A stretch of DNA of 64,000 bases from Dyella choica (GTDB lineage Bacteria > Pseudomonadota > Gammaproteobacteria > Xanthomonadales > Rhodanobacteraceae), in contig NZ_RYYV01000006.1 of the NCBI RefSeq assembly GCF_003977665.1, forward strand, positions 1-64,000. Reading direction: 5' to 3'. Below are positions 32,820-41,454 of this stretch, piece after piece (within the stretch, counting starts at the first letter, position 1; each line of letters starts with the position of its first letter). Position numbers and translations under genes: made by a program. A model generated the notes under the pieces. That model had not been told where the DNA came from. It saw nothing but the letters and a program-made list of their open reading frames with translations, and ran no database searches.

Positions 32820-33380
32820 ATGAGCGACCGACGCTTTCCGTGGATGCGTAGCGCAGCGACAGCAGTGGTCGCTCTCGCCGAATGGATGCAGCTTGCTTGG
32901 CAGCATTTTCATGGCGGCGTGCTTGGTCACCATTTCCTGAACCGTGCCGACATGCCGGTGATTTCCAACGGGTGGGGAGGTTTGCTGCTCCCGTTGGTGA
33001 CATGGGTTCTGCTTGGTCGCGTGCAGCGGCGTATCGCGTCGCAAGACGATGTTTCGAAAGCCTATGCCCTGGTCGGCTTCGGCAGCGCCCTGCTTTTTGG
33101 CGTGCTGCTATCTGTGTTTTTCACGCTGGGCAACGACCTGGTTCCCGGCGCCATGTTCGAATCGCTGTTTCTGGTCGCGCTGGTGGCGCCGATTTATCGC
33201 GCCGAATACCTGTTAGGTTTCGTGCTGGGCATGGCTTTTACATTCGGAGGTGTCCTGCCGAGCATCGTTGGCTCGGTGATGGGGATCATCACCCTGGTGA
33301 TCCATCGCTATGTCCGGCCCATGTTGTGGCGTATCGGCTCGATGATTGCGGGAATGGCGAAAAAACGCGGGAAAACTTGA
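32820..33380 (+). CDS. integral membrane protein (186 aa)
   Basis: Four or five hydrophobic segments (GGLLLPLVTWVLLG; GFGSALLFGVLLSVFFTLG; FESLFLVALVAPIY; LLGFVLGMAFTFGGVLPS) and a basic tail (KKRGKT). No family recognised. Start ATG at 32820, close after GGGGAAAA. Confidence 0.7.
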   Translation: MSDRRFPWMRSAATAVVALAEWMQLAWQHFHGGVLGHHFLNRADMPVISNGWGGLLLPLVTWVLLGRVQRRIASQDDVSKAYALVGFGSALLFGVLLSVFFTLGNDLVPGAMFESLFLVALVAPIYRAEYLLGFVLGMAFTFGGVLPSIVGSVMGIITLVIHRYVRPMLWRIGSMIAGMAKKRGKT

Positions 33381-33462
33381 GGCTAGGGGAGCCAACAAGA
33401 AAGGTTGATCCATCCAGTCCCTGTTTGGCGTGATGGCGCGACAGGAGTGACCAGCCTGGATT

Positions 33463-35082
33463 TCATCCGTTTCTCCCGGAAACGGGCACTCCATGCGCCG
33501 CTTGCCTCCCCTCAATGAATATCCACGCACTGGCCGCACTCAGTAGCGCCAGCGCGGCGGAAACCAGCATCACGCACCGAAAGCCTGAGAGAAACGACAG
33601 GTTCACCGCATGCTTCAGCGCAGCCAAGGTTGCGTCAGGATAGCCGGCGGGCATGACGATGCCTGCAAGTTTCTGGCGTTGCCCGACAACTGCGGCAACC
33701 AGCCCTGTTGGTGCACGAAGACTGCGCAGTTCGCTGTCCAGCACGATATTGAAGACCAAGGTGAGCACGAACCCGAACAGTGCTATGGCGAGTAGAGCTG
33801 CGGCGCGCGATACCGCATTGTTGATGCCTGACGCCGTGCCGGCCAGGTCCCTACCCGCCAAGTTCATGACCGTCGTGGTCAATGGCGCCACCGTAACGCT
33901 CATGCCAAGGCCAAGGATGCAAATGGCAGGGAAAAACGCCGTCCAATAGCTGCTTTCGGTGGCAGGCAGCGCGAACATCGCGAACCCGGCCGCCGCGATC
34001 GTCGGCCCAATCACCAGCGGCAGCCTCGATCCGAACCGGTCCACCAGACTTCCTGTCCAGCGCGACAACAGGAACATGATCGCAATGAACGGCAGCAAGG
34101 CGGCACCGGCTGCCGTCGCGCCATAACCCTGCACCTGGATCAGGTTCAATGGCAGAAAGAACAGGCTGCCGCCCAGCGCCGCATAGAGCAGCAAGGTCAG
34201 CAGATTGGCGCCGGCAAAGTTGCGCTCGCGAAAAAGCGCCAACGGCAGCATGGGCGATGCTGCGTGCGCCTCGACGCGTACGAATAGCAGAAGCGCGAGG
34301 ATGCCGATAACCGCGGCCAACCAGATCGGCGCCGCCGTCCAGCCGCGAGCAGGGGCTTCGATGAAGGCGAACACCAGCCCTGCCAAGCCGATCGTCACCA
34401 GACTGGCGCCAAGCACATCGACGGGACCCTCCATGCGCCCCTTGCTCTCAGGCACTTTCGCCGCACAAATGGCCAACAACACGACGCCCACTGGCGCATT
34501 GATCAGGAAGGCCCAGGTCCACGAATAGTGTTCTACGAGAAAGCCTCCGATGACCGGCCCTATGGCAGCCGTGATGCCACTGAATGCGGACCACGTGCCG
34601 ATGGCGGCGCCTCGTTCCGACTGCGGAAATGTCGCGCTGATCAACGCCAGGCTGCCCGGCACCAGCAGCGCGGCGCCGATGCCCTGGAAGGCGCGAGCGG
34701 CAATCAGCTGCAGCACGCCCGAGGACAGGGAGCAGCCGATGGAGGCCAGCATGAACAGGCCCGCGCCAAGCATGAAAATGCGCTTGCGTCCGAACCGATC
34801 TCCGAGTGTTCCGCCTACCAGCAGCAGCGAAGCGAGAAACAGCGCATAAGACTCCATCACCCATTGGGCGTCTGAAGTGGAGGCGCCCAGCTCCCGCTGG
34901 ATGGCCGGCAGCGCCACGTTGACCACCGTGCCGTCGATGAAGGCAAGACTGGACCCAAGTATCGCCGCCACCAGCGTCCAGTGCCGCGACGGCGCGGAGC
35001 AAGGCAATGCCTGTGCACCGCCAAGGATGACACCTTCTTCACAAGGAGGCTTGCCTATCTGGCTCATGTCCGCTGCCGACAT
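33463..35082 (-). CDS. MFS multidrug exporter, DHA2 (EmrB/QacA) family, 14 TM
   Basis: A 539-aa transporter with the DHA2 signatures: motif D1/A region FIDGTVVNVALPAIQREL, GGTLGDRFGRKRIFMLG (motif A), AFQGIGAALLVPGSLALISA (motif B), and motif C-like GPVIGGFLVEHYSWTWAFLI. Fourteen hydrophobic segments are visible. It would export drugs or metabolites by proton antiport. The start at 35082 has CCAGG; a second ATG at 35067 is possible. No EmrA-type adaptor is adjacent. Confidence 0.92.
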   Translation of the reverse strand: MSAADMSQIGKPPCEEGVILGGAQALPCSAPSRHWTLVAAILGSSLAFIDGTVVNVALPAIQRELGASTSDAQWVMESYALFLASLLLVGGTLGDRFGRKRIFMLGAGLFMLASIGCSLSSGVLQLIAARAFQGIGAALLVPGSLALISATFPQSERGAAIGTWSAFSGITAAIGPVIGGFLVEHYSWTWAFLINAPVGVVLLAICAAKVPESKGRMEGPVDVLGASLVTIGLAGLVFAFIEAPARGWTAAPIWLAAVIGILALLLFVRVEAHAASPMLPLALFRERNFAGANLLTLLLYAALGGSLFFLPLNLIQVQGYGATAAGAALLPFIAIMFLLSRWTGSLVDRFGSRLPLVIGPTIAAAGFAMFALPATESSYWTAFFPAICILGLGMSVTVAPLTTTVMNLAGRDLAGTASGINNAVSRAAALLAIALFGFVLTLVFNIVLDSELRSLRAPTGLVAAVVGQRQKLAGIVMPAGYPDATLAALKHAVNLSFLSGFRCVMLVSAALALLSAASAWIFIEGRQAAHGVPVSGRNG

Positions 35083-35189
35083 CGAGACCTGGCGGAGCTT
35101 ACTCCGCTATCGGCTGCAGCGTTCGACTCCCCGATAGGCACGGGCGAAACAGTATGTTAAAACCGCGCTGTTAAAAGGGGCTGCCTGAT

Positions 35190-35756
35190 ATGAGTACGCC
35201 AAGCATCAGCAGTACGCAGCCGCCATCGGTGAGTGGTCGTTTTGCCGTTCACTACACGCGTTACAAGGCAGAACCCAATCATTCGCTTCGGCCGATATCC
35301 GCCGTATCGACGGACTCCCAGGTCGCGGCCGCGGAACGGCTGGCCGCCGCTATTGCCGCCGCATTGGCACAACTAGGGCTTACCTCAGGGGCCAACGCAT
35401 CCCGCTCCGATAGCACGACCGCAACCAGCGGCGTCCCGCTCACGTCCGCTTCGTCGCAGCAGAGAGTGTCGGCGCCGATACGGCAATATAGAAACGTCGC
35501 GTCGACGTACTCCAGTTTGGCTCAGGCATTAAGTGCCGGCCCGAGCAGTACCCCATCAACTTCAAGCGGAGCTGGCAGTTTGACGCCCGTGTTTCAAAGC
35601 CTCTGGACATCACTTGGCTCGTCACCCGATGGGGCAATCGCCGCTTCAGCCGAAGCAATGCCAAGCTTGCCATCCTTTCTTGAGACGTTGGCGCGCCACT
35701 TCAGTGAAAGCGGCATCACCGGCCTGCGCGGGATGTTTGTCGACACCACGGCTTGA
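35190..35756 (+). CDS. Ser/Ala-rich hypothetical protein (188 aa)
   Basis: Low-complexity Ser/Thr/Ala/Pro-rich protein without signal peptide or membrane segment; an ordered C-terminus (SFLETLARHFSESGITGLRG) is preceded by a disordered region. No family recognised. ATG at 35190 with AGGGG upstream. First of several orphan genes on this strand. Confidence 0.6.
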   Translation: MSTPSISSTQPPSVSGRFAVHYTRYKAEPNHSLRPISAVSTDSQVAAAERLAAAIAAALAQLGLTSGANASRSDSTTATSGVPLTSASSQQRVSAPIRQYRNVASTYSSLAQALSAGPSSTPSTSSGAGSLTPVFQSLWTSLGSSPDGAIAASAEAMPSLPSFLETLARHFSESGITGLRGMFVDTTA

Positions 35757-35789
35757 AGTCGTCCACAGACCTGCCCAGTACGGAACCCT

Positions 35790-36125
35790 ATGCGCTACCT
35801 GCCTCTGCTGCTGCTTGGTCCATGGCTCGTCATCCTCGCCTGGGCCTATTGGGCAGTGGGAAAGCGTTTTCGCCGTACTTGGCAGCTCAAGCTCTATGAC
35901 ATCACGGTCATTTTGATTGCCCTTGGCGTTGCCTACGGGGGTGCACTGGTGGCGTTTGACGATATCGCCATTCAAAACGTGGGCAGCTTTGGGCGAGAGA
36001 GCGGAGGTATCTGGAAACAGGTCATGCCGGCCCTCTACGGCTACGGTGCCTTTGCAGCGGTGATGGCCGTGGGAATGGCGGTGCGATGGTTCCTTGGAAG
36101 ACGCGAAAGCACCCGGGAAAGGTGA
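35790..36125 (+). CDS. membrane protein (111 aa)
   Basis: Three hydrophobic segments (YLPLLLLGPWLVILAWAYWA; ITVILIALGVAYGGALVA; YGYGAFAAVMAVGMAVRWFL). No family recognised. Thirty-three bp after the preceding gene. Confidence 0.65.
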   Translation: MRYLPLLLLGPWLVILAWAYWAVGKRFRRTWQLKLYDITVILIALGVAYGGALVAFDDIAIQNVGSFGRESGGIWKQVMPALYGYGAFAAVMAVGMAVRWFLGRRESTRER

Positions 36126-36157
36126 CGCTTACTGCTTTCAACTGAGCGCGAAGGAAC

Positions 36158-36472
36158 ATGACTTCATATACAGAGCAATGGAAGACCTTGAGGCGCCTTG
36201 AATGGTGCTTCTTCGGTTGGATTTGTGTTTGTCCAGCATTACTTCTCGCTGTAACGCTTGCGTTGCCGCAGCTGATTAATTTTCGAAGGGCAGCAGTCCA
36301 CGACGCGGTTGGATATATCTACTTCGGTCTTTGGGGGAGTGGCGCTTTGCTACTGAGGGTTTGGCTTGGCACCTTCAAGTGTCCAAGGTGCGCCTCCAGC
36401 TTTTACGGTGGTGAACGCGTACCGCGCAAGACATGTGTGCACTGTGGTCTTAAACGCGATGCAGAGGAATGA
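36158..36472 (+). CDS. membrane protein with C-terminal zinc ribbon (104 aa)
   Basis: Two transmembrane segments (FFGWICVCPALLLAVTLALP; AVGYIYFGLWGSGALLLRVW) followed by a zinc ribbon CPRCASSFYGGERV ... CVHC (CxxC-x15-CxxC). No family recognised. ATG at 36158 after GAAGGAAC. Confidence 0.7.
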   Translation: MTSYTEQWKTLRRLEWCFFGWICVCPALLLAVTLALPQLINFRRAAVHDAVGYIYFGLWGSGALLLRVWLGTFKCPRCASSFYGGERVPRKTCVHCGLKRDAEE

Positions 36473-36523
36473 CCGTGAATGCTCACTTTCGACCCGTGGT
36501 AAACCATTTATAGGGAGAGATGG

Positions 36524-37090
36524 ATGCGTCGTACTTCTTGGCTGGTTGGGCTTGTTCTTGCTGCGGTTTCCGGCGTGGCATCGGCCGCCGCGCAAACGAA
36601 CGCCGGCGGGCTTGCGCCTTGGCGTTTTGAAATGACCCCGCAGGAAGTTGTCGCGTTTCAGGATTATGGTCCGTATAAATCCTTCAGCAATGGCGACTTG
36701 GAAACCTATGCCGGGGTATTCAATGGCCACAAGGAGAACGTGCAGTTTTTCTTCAAGGAGGGGAAGCTGGCGCGAATCGGCATCTATCTCTATGAGGGTC
36801 AGGACATCAAGGCCGCGGCTGCCACTTGGGGCCGGGCCTACGCCAGCTTGAAATCGATGTATGGCCGGATCGAGTTGCCGGATATCCATGTTTCCGGCAG
36901 CAGTAGCGAGCTGGCACCGGATGCCGTCGCTGCCGCCGGCGGAGCCAATGTAGATGTCGCAGGGCGGTCGCAAATGGCGCCCATCAAGCAACCCTCGGAC
37001 AAATTTGTGTTTGCTAGCTTCCGGCGTCAGAACGTGCAGGGCCGCCTCTTCTACTACGTGATCGTGTACTGCGAACCGCCGCGCGGTTGA
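36524..37090 (+). CDS. secreted hypothetical protein (188 aa)
   Basis: Signal peptide MRRTSWLVGLVLAAVSGVAS (cleavage after ASAAAQ). The mature part is soluble (WRFEMTPQEVVAFQDYGPYK, KENVQFFFKEGKLARIGIYL). No family recognised; periplasmic location is inferred. ATG at 36524 after AGGGAGAG. Confidence 0.75.
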   Translation: MRRTSWLVGLVLAAVSGVASAAAQTNAGGLAPWRFEMTPQEVVAFQDYGPYKSFSNGDLETYAGVFNGHKENVQFFFKEGKLARIGIYLYEGQDIKAAAATWGRAYASLKSMYGRIELPDIHVSGSSSELAPDAVAAAGGANVDVAGRSQMAPIKQPSDKFVFASFRRQNVQGRLFYYVIVYCEPPRG

Positions 37091-37264
37091 AGGTGTTTGG
37101 GGCGTGGCCAAGGCCGAGTTTTTCCCTTGATTCGAGCAAAAATCGGAATGACGAGCAAAGAAGCACATGGCCGCGATGAGCTGTTTCTCCCGAGCCGAAG
37201 CGGTCAGCCAAGTTAACCACCGTCGCTTCCGACGCCGAGCCCGCAAACCAGGATTCTCAATCGG

Positions 37265-37723
37265 ATGAACATGACGCTGCTGATCAAGCGCATTTCCGCA
37301 TGGGTGCTCGCCGCAAGCTTCTTCTTGCCTTTGACCCAGTGCTCACAGAAACAGGGAGATTCATCGCCGCCGGCGACTCTATCGGCAAGCAATGCTTTCG
37401 ACTGGCCTGGCCTATTCTCAACCGTCGCTTTGCTTCTTTTCTTCTGGCCTTTGGCGATTGAGCTTTGGCGAATGATGAAAGGGTTGCATCCGCCAAGTCG
37501 AAAAGCATCTTGGACGGAAGTCGGCCTGAGCGTACTAAGCTTTGCGGGAATTTCCTGGCTCGTCCTGACCTGGCATTTGAATTTCGGTGCATCAATACGA
37601 TATGGCGCGTATCTGGCTTACGGCAGCGCATTTGCGTATGGCGTCACGTCGTTGGTCGAGGCGATAAAGAGCAATCCGCGACGTGAGTGCCCGCCAGGAG
37701 CCGGATCGAATTCATCTGCTTAG
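37265..37723 (+). CDS. membrane protein (152 aa)
   Basis: An N-terminal hydrophobic segment with a lipobox-like FLPLTQC, then further hydrophobic segments (LFSTVALLLFFWPLAIELW; VGLSVLSFAGISWLVLTW; SIRYGAYLAYGSAFAYGV). Whether the Cys is lipidated is uncertain. REP copy 3 begins 3 bp after the stop. Confidence 0.6.
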   Translation: MNMTLLIKRISAWVLAASFFLPLTQCSQKQGDSSPPATLSASNAFDWPGLFSTVALLLFFWPLAIELWRMMKGLHPPSRKASWTEVGLSVLSFAGISWLVLTWHLNFGASIRYGAYLAYGSAFAYGVTSLVEAIKSNPRRECPPGAGSNSSA

Positions 37724-37726
37724 AGT

Positions 37727-37793
37727 GTAGGCTGGGATGGCAATCCCAGCGCCGGGATGACGTATGGAAGCTGGGATTGTCATCCCAGCCTAC
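37727..37793. repeat. REP/BIME-like double hairpin, copy 3
   Basis: GTAGGCTGGGATGGCAATCC ... AGCTGGGATTGTCATCCCAG ending in CCTAC. It fills the gap between a plus-strand gene and the stop of the convergent WYL regulator, two bases beyond its end. Confidence 0.85.
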
Positions 37794-37795
37794 GC

Positions 37796-38737
37796 TCAAG
37801 CCATAGCCAGGCGGTTAGCCAGGTTTTGCAGGGCGTGGCGCAGCAGCGCGGGGCTGTTTACGCGAAATCCGAACGGCAAGCGAGCCAGCTCGCGTGCGAG
37901 CCAATCCAGATCATCCACCTGGCTGCGCATCAATACGCCGCGCTCAATGGGTTCAAACACGCCGATGGCATTGCCAAGGTTGTTCATGGCGTGCGGCAAG
38001 TCGGTAAACAGTTCCACCTCGGCTAGATAAGTGCGTGGTTGGGTGGCGAGGCTGTCGGCGAGATGAGCCAGGGTGTCGAAGTGGGCGGGTCGTTCAAAGC
38101 CGGTGCCAAGCGGCTGTGCAGCGGTGATGCGATCCAGTCGGAACGAACGCAGGTCCTGACGGAGATGGCAACGGCCCACGAGGTACCAATAGCTATTGCG
38201 GTAACCGAGTCCGAACGGATCGACCGCTCGCTCGGTGTGCTCATCCTGAGGCGAGCGATAACTCAAGCGTATCTGCTGCCGTTCCTGGGCAGCCTTGCTC
38301 AGCTGCATGAGCAGGGCGCCGTTCACGTTGGGAGCAGGGCGCCCACTCTCCAGGCTGACGGTCTCGGTCAATGCGCGCACTTGCTGTTGCAGTCGCTCCG
38401 GCATCACGCGCTCCAGCTTGGCTTGCGCGCTGGCCGCCACCGCGCCGGCATGGGTCATGCCCAACCGCTGGGCGGCCAGCAGGCCTACCGAAAGCGCCAG
38501 CGCTTCGTCATCGCTGAACATCATGGGCGGTAGCTTGAAGCCGGGCACCAGCATGTAGGCGCCGTGGCGCCCGCGCTCGGCCGTGATCGGAATGCCGATT
38601 TCCTCAAGAATGGTGATATACCGACGCAGGGTGCGCGGGTGGATAGCCAGCCGGCGCGCCAGTTCGCTGCCGCTGATTCGGCGGTGCGCCTGCAGCAACT
38701 CCAGGACGGCCAATGCCCGGCTGGTTGGGTGGTACAT
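37796..38737 (-). CDS. YafY/WYL-domain transcriptional regulator
   Basis: A 313-aa regulator: N-terminal HTH_11-type winged helix (LAVLELLQAHRRISGSELAR, IHPRTLRRYITILEE), then a WYL domain (YRNSYWYLVGRCHLRQDLRS; RLDRITAAQ) and a C-terminal extension. WYL domains sense ligands or nucleic acids. Divergent from the secreted DUF1579-like gene, with an ATTAGGAC palindrome between them, which is probably its operator. Confidence 0.88.
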   Translation of the reverse strand: MYHPTSRALAVLELLQAHRRISGSELARRLAIHPRTLRRYITILEEIGIPITAERGRHGAYMLVPGFKLPPMMFSDDEALALSVGLLAAQRLGMTHAGAVAASAQAKLERVMPERLQQQVRALTETVSLESGRPAPNVNGALLMQLSKAAQERQQIRLSYRSPQDEHTERAVDPFGLGYRNSYWYLVGRCHLRQDLRSFRLDRITAAQPLGTGFERPAHFDTLAHLADSLATQPRTYLAEVELFTDLPHAMNNLGNAIGVFEPIERGVLMRSQVDDLDWLARELARLPFGFRVNSPALLRHALQNLANRLAMA

Positions 38738-38757
38738 GAAGAGCCCCTGGGGAAGGA

Positions 38758-38780
38758 ATTAGGACGCAAACTGTCCTAAT
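38758..38780. promoter_or_regulatory. operator palindrome between the WYL regulator and its divergent neighbour
   Basis: Perfect 8-bp arms ATTAGGAC / GTCCTAAT with a 7-bp spacer, 21 bp upstream of the regulator ATG. It suggests autoregulation and control of the divergent gene at 38879. Confidence 0.6.
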
Positions 38781-38878
38781 GGTTGCCTAGCATGCAGGCG
38801 TCCCGTGGGTACCGCAAGCGAGCAGTGCAGTGAGCGCTGGTGGCCACTTTCGTCTTACGCCAATGGAAGGAACGCCCT

Positions 38879-39400
38879 GTGAAAACGATCGCTTATGTCT
38901 ATGCAGCATTGTTGGCCTGCAGCCTGGCTTCCCCGGCCGCCATGGCTTCCGTCGACGGTCCGCATTGCACCGACGCCGCCCATCGGCAATTCGATTTCTT
39001 TGCCGGCAACTGGGACGCTTATGACAGCGCAGGCAAGCTGCTTGGCCACAACCGCGTTGAAAAGGCGCATGACGGCTGCGTGCTGATCGAGCACTGGAGC
39101 GGGGTGGAAGGGGAGAGCGGCACCAGCCTCAACATCTATGACGCGAACCGCAAGGTCTGGAACGAGACCTGGGCAAGTAGTCACGGCACGCTGCTGACCA
39201 TGGAAGGCGGCATGCGAGGGCAGCAGATGGTGATGATCGGCACGCACGTGGAGGAAGATGGACGCGTCGCCCTGCATCGCAATATCTGGACGCCCATGCC
39301 GGACGGCGTGCATCAAGTCTGGGACTACTCGCTCGACGGGGGCCAGACCTGGATCGTCAACTATGACGGCTATCTGCGGCCGGCCAAAGCACCGCGCTGA
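38879..39400 (+). CDS. secreted DUF1579-like protein
   Basis: A 173-aa exported protein: signal peptide VKTIAYVYAALLACSLASPA, then a domain resembling DUF1579 (HRQFDFFAGNWDAYDSAGKL; CVLIEHWSGVEGESGTSLNI; YDANRKVWNETW; WTPMPDGVHQVWDYSLDGGQ). I chose the GTG at 38879 because AAGGA lies 7 bp upstream; the ATG at 38840 would spoil the signal peptide. Probably the target of the divergent WYL regulator. Confidence 0.75.
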   Translation: MKTIAYVYAALLACSLASPAAMASVDGPHCTDAAHRQFDFFAGNWDAYDSAGKLLGHNRVEKAHDGCVLIEHWSGVEGESGTSLNIYDANRKVWNETWASSHGTLLTMEGGMRGQQMVMIGTHVEEDGRVALHRNIWTPMPDGVHQVWDYSLDGGQTWIVNYDGYLRPAKAPR

Positions 39401-39431
39401 GGAAGTGCGCGTCGCGCCTTGCCCATTCGCA

Positions 39432-40055
39432 TCAATCGTGCTGGCCGCCTTCAAACTGGGCGGCCAGCTTGCGCAGCCACTTCTCGTTCCAGCTGATCTC
39501 GCCTGATTCGAGCTGCGCGATCAGGCCGTCCAGCCATTTGATCTCGGCTTTCAGCAGCACCTGCTTGTATTCGTCGTCCAGCATGCATAGCCGTGGCAGC
39601 CCTTTGCCCTGCAGCTCCTTCATGATGGCGGACGAATGGGTCAACTGCTGCTTTTGCGCTTCACGTCGCCGCAGCAATTGCGCGAGCACCACGTCCGGCG
39701 AAAGCGCCATCACCGTGGCGAGCGCTGCGGGGAATTCATTGAACTCGCGCCGCGGCTCGCCCAGCATGCCTTCCAGCCAGGCATGGAAGGTCTTCTTGCC
39801 CAGGGGCGTGATCTCGTAGATCACCCGCTCCGGCCGGCCCTCTTCCTGTTGCGTTTCGCGCACGCGTATCAGTTCGGCCGCCTGCAGCTGCGCGATGGTC
39901 TGATAGACGCTGTTGCGTTGTGCCACGTTGACGACGTTGTCCTTGCCGCGCTGCTTGATCAACTCATGCATGCGATAGGCGTGCGAGGGGGCCTCCACGA
40001 CAAAGGAGAGGATCACCATCGCCAGCGGCGACCGTTGCCGGGGGCGGGTTTTCAC
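39432..40055 (-). CDS. PadR-family transcriptional regulator
   Basis: A 207-aa regulator: N-terminal PadR winged helix (AMVILSFVVEAPSHAYRMHE; QRNSVYQTIAQLQAAELIRV; YEITPLGKKTFHAWLEGML) and a C-terminal helical dimerisation domain. Divergent from an FAD monooxygenase gene, with a strong palindrome in between. PadR proteins usually repress such targets and themselves, and respond to aromatic ligands or drugs. Confidence 0.9.
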   Translation of the reverse strand: MKTRPRQRSPLAMVILSFVVEAPSHAYRMHELIKQRGKDNVVNVAQRNSVYQTIAQLQAAELIRVRETQQEEGRPERVIYEITPLGKKTFHAWLEGMLGEPRREFNEFPAALATVMALSPDVVLAQLLRRREAQKQQLTHSSAIMKELQGKGLPRLCMLDDEYKQVLLKAEIKWLDGLIAQLESGEISWNEKWLRKLAAQFEGGQHD

Positions 40056-40100
40056 GAGTGCATCCTCAAGGACGGGAATAGGGGCTATCTTGCGTTTATA

Positions 40101-40132
40101 GTCATAATATGTCTATATAGTCATATTATGAC
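40101..40132. promoter_or_regulatory. PadR operator palindrome
   Basis: Perfect 11-bp arms GTCATAATATG / CATATTATGAC with a 10-bp spacer TCTATATAGT, between the divergent padR (40055) and monooxygenase (40155) starts. TATAGTCATA also occurs twice as a direct repeat, possibly overlapping -10 elements. This AT-rich island in high-GC DNA probably contains both promoters. Confidence 0.8.
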
Positions 40133-40154
40133 TTATGAAACCGAGGGTAAACGC

Positions 40155-41363
40155 ATGGCCGCCGTAAGACACGCACTCATCATCGGGGGTGGTATCGCCG
40201 GTTCCGCGGTAGCGCTGGCGCTGGCCAAGGCCGGCATCCGTGCAACGATTTACGAGTCCCATCCGGCTGCGGCGGACGGCGTGGGAGCCAGCCTGATGCT
40301 GGCTCCCAACGGGCTGGAGGCACTGAAAGTCATCGGCGTTGACGCTGAGCTAAGGGTAGCCAGCCGGCCTATGGCGCAGATGGTCCTGGCGAACAGCCGC
40401 GGAAAGGTACTCATCCGTTTCCATGGACTGAAAGGGATGCAAGCCAGTCGTGTGATAGAGCGCGCCGATCTCTACAAGGTACTCAACCAGGCGGTGAAGG
40501 ATGCCGGCATACCGGTGGTGTACGGGAAGCGGCTGATTGCGGCGAGCGAGACGTCTCACGACGTACGTGCGCAGTTTGCCGATGGCAGCCATGCCAAGGG
40601 CGACATCCTGATCGGAGCGGACGGTATCCGCTCGACCGTGCGCGAACTGATCGATCCGAACGCGCCATCGCCGCAGTATGCGGGGCATTTGGGGTTTGGC
40701 GGCTGCGTGCCGCATGGGACGGTCAACGTAGCTCCCGATAGCATGACCTTTGTCTTCGGCAAACACGCCTTTCTCGGCTACTGGCCGGATGCGGACCGGG
40801 GAGTCTGCTGGTTCGGCAGCCTTCCACACGATGTACCAATATCGATGACGGACGTGCGCAAGATACCTGCATCGCATTGGATCAGTCGCTTGCGCGAGCT
40901 TTATCGCGACGACCAGCCTGCGCAAACCTTCCTGAGGCACACTGATCCGGAGCAGCTCCTCGCCACGGGCGCAAGCGAGTGGATGCCGCCGGTTCCTCGC
41001 TGGCACAGTGAAAGAATGGTGTTGGTCGGCGACGCCGTGCATGCGCCCTCATCCAGCTCGGGGCAGGGTGCATCGCTGGCGATAGAAAGCGCGGTTGAGC
41101 TCGCACGCTGTGTGCGCGACCTGCCGAAGCCCTCTGCGGCGTTTACCGCTTATGAGCAGCTGCGTCGAGGACGTGTGGAAGAAGTGACAGCTCATGCCGC
41201 CAGGACCAATGGCCAAAAAGCCTCGGGGCCGTTGGCCAAGGCTCTGATGCATATCATCATGCCGATCGCGCTGAAGACGTTCTTCAATCCGGCCAAGCTG
41301 TTCGGGGCGCAGCATGGCTACCGCATCGATTGGGACGCCCCTGTGCTTGCCGCGGCGCCATGA
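40155..41363 (+). CDS. FAD-dependent monooxygenase (PHBH/UbiH-like)
   Basis: A 402-aa flavoprotein: GXGXXG in ALIIGGGIAGSAVALALAKA with the Glu of IYESH; the DG motif ILIGADGIRSTVRE (about residue 156); and the GD motif VLVGDAVHAPSSSSGQGASL (about 293). It probably hydroxylates an aromatic compound or antibiotic (tetracycline-inactivating relatives share this fold). The ATG at 40155 follows GAGGG; the ATG at 40128 lies in the operator. Divergent from PadR, its likely repressor. Confidence 0.88.
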   Translation: MAAVRHALIIGGGIAGSAVALALAKAGIRATIYESHPAAADGVGASLMLAPNGLEALKVIGVDAELRVASRPMAQMVLANSRGKVLIRFHGLKGMQASRVIERADLYKVLNQAVKDAGIPVVYGKRLIAASETSHDVRAQFADGSHAKGDILIGADGIRSTVRELIDPNAPSPQYAGHLGFGGCVPHGTVNVAPDSMTFVFGKHAFLGYWPDADRGVCWFGSLPHDVPISMTDVRKIPASHWISRLRELYRDDQPAQTFLRHTDPEQLLATGASEWMPPVPRWHSERMVLVGDAVHAPSSSSGQGASLAIESAVELARCVRDLPKPSAAFTAYEQLRRGRVEEVTAHAARTNGQKASGPLAKALMHIIMPIALKTFFNPAKLFGAQHGYRIDWDAPVLAAAP

Positions 41364-41454
41364 ATTGCGCGCATACTGGATGCACTTCGTCCGCCCGAAG
41401 TGATCAGGGGCCTCAACTCATCCATGCGGGGCAACAGCCCCAAGCGAGGTTCTC

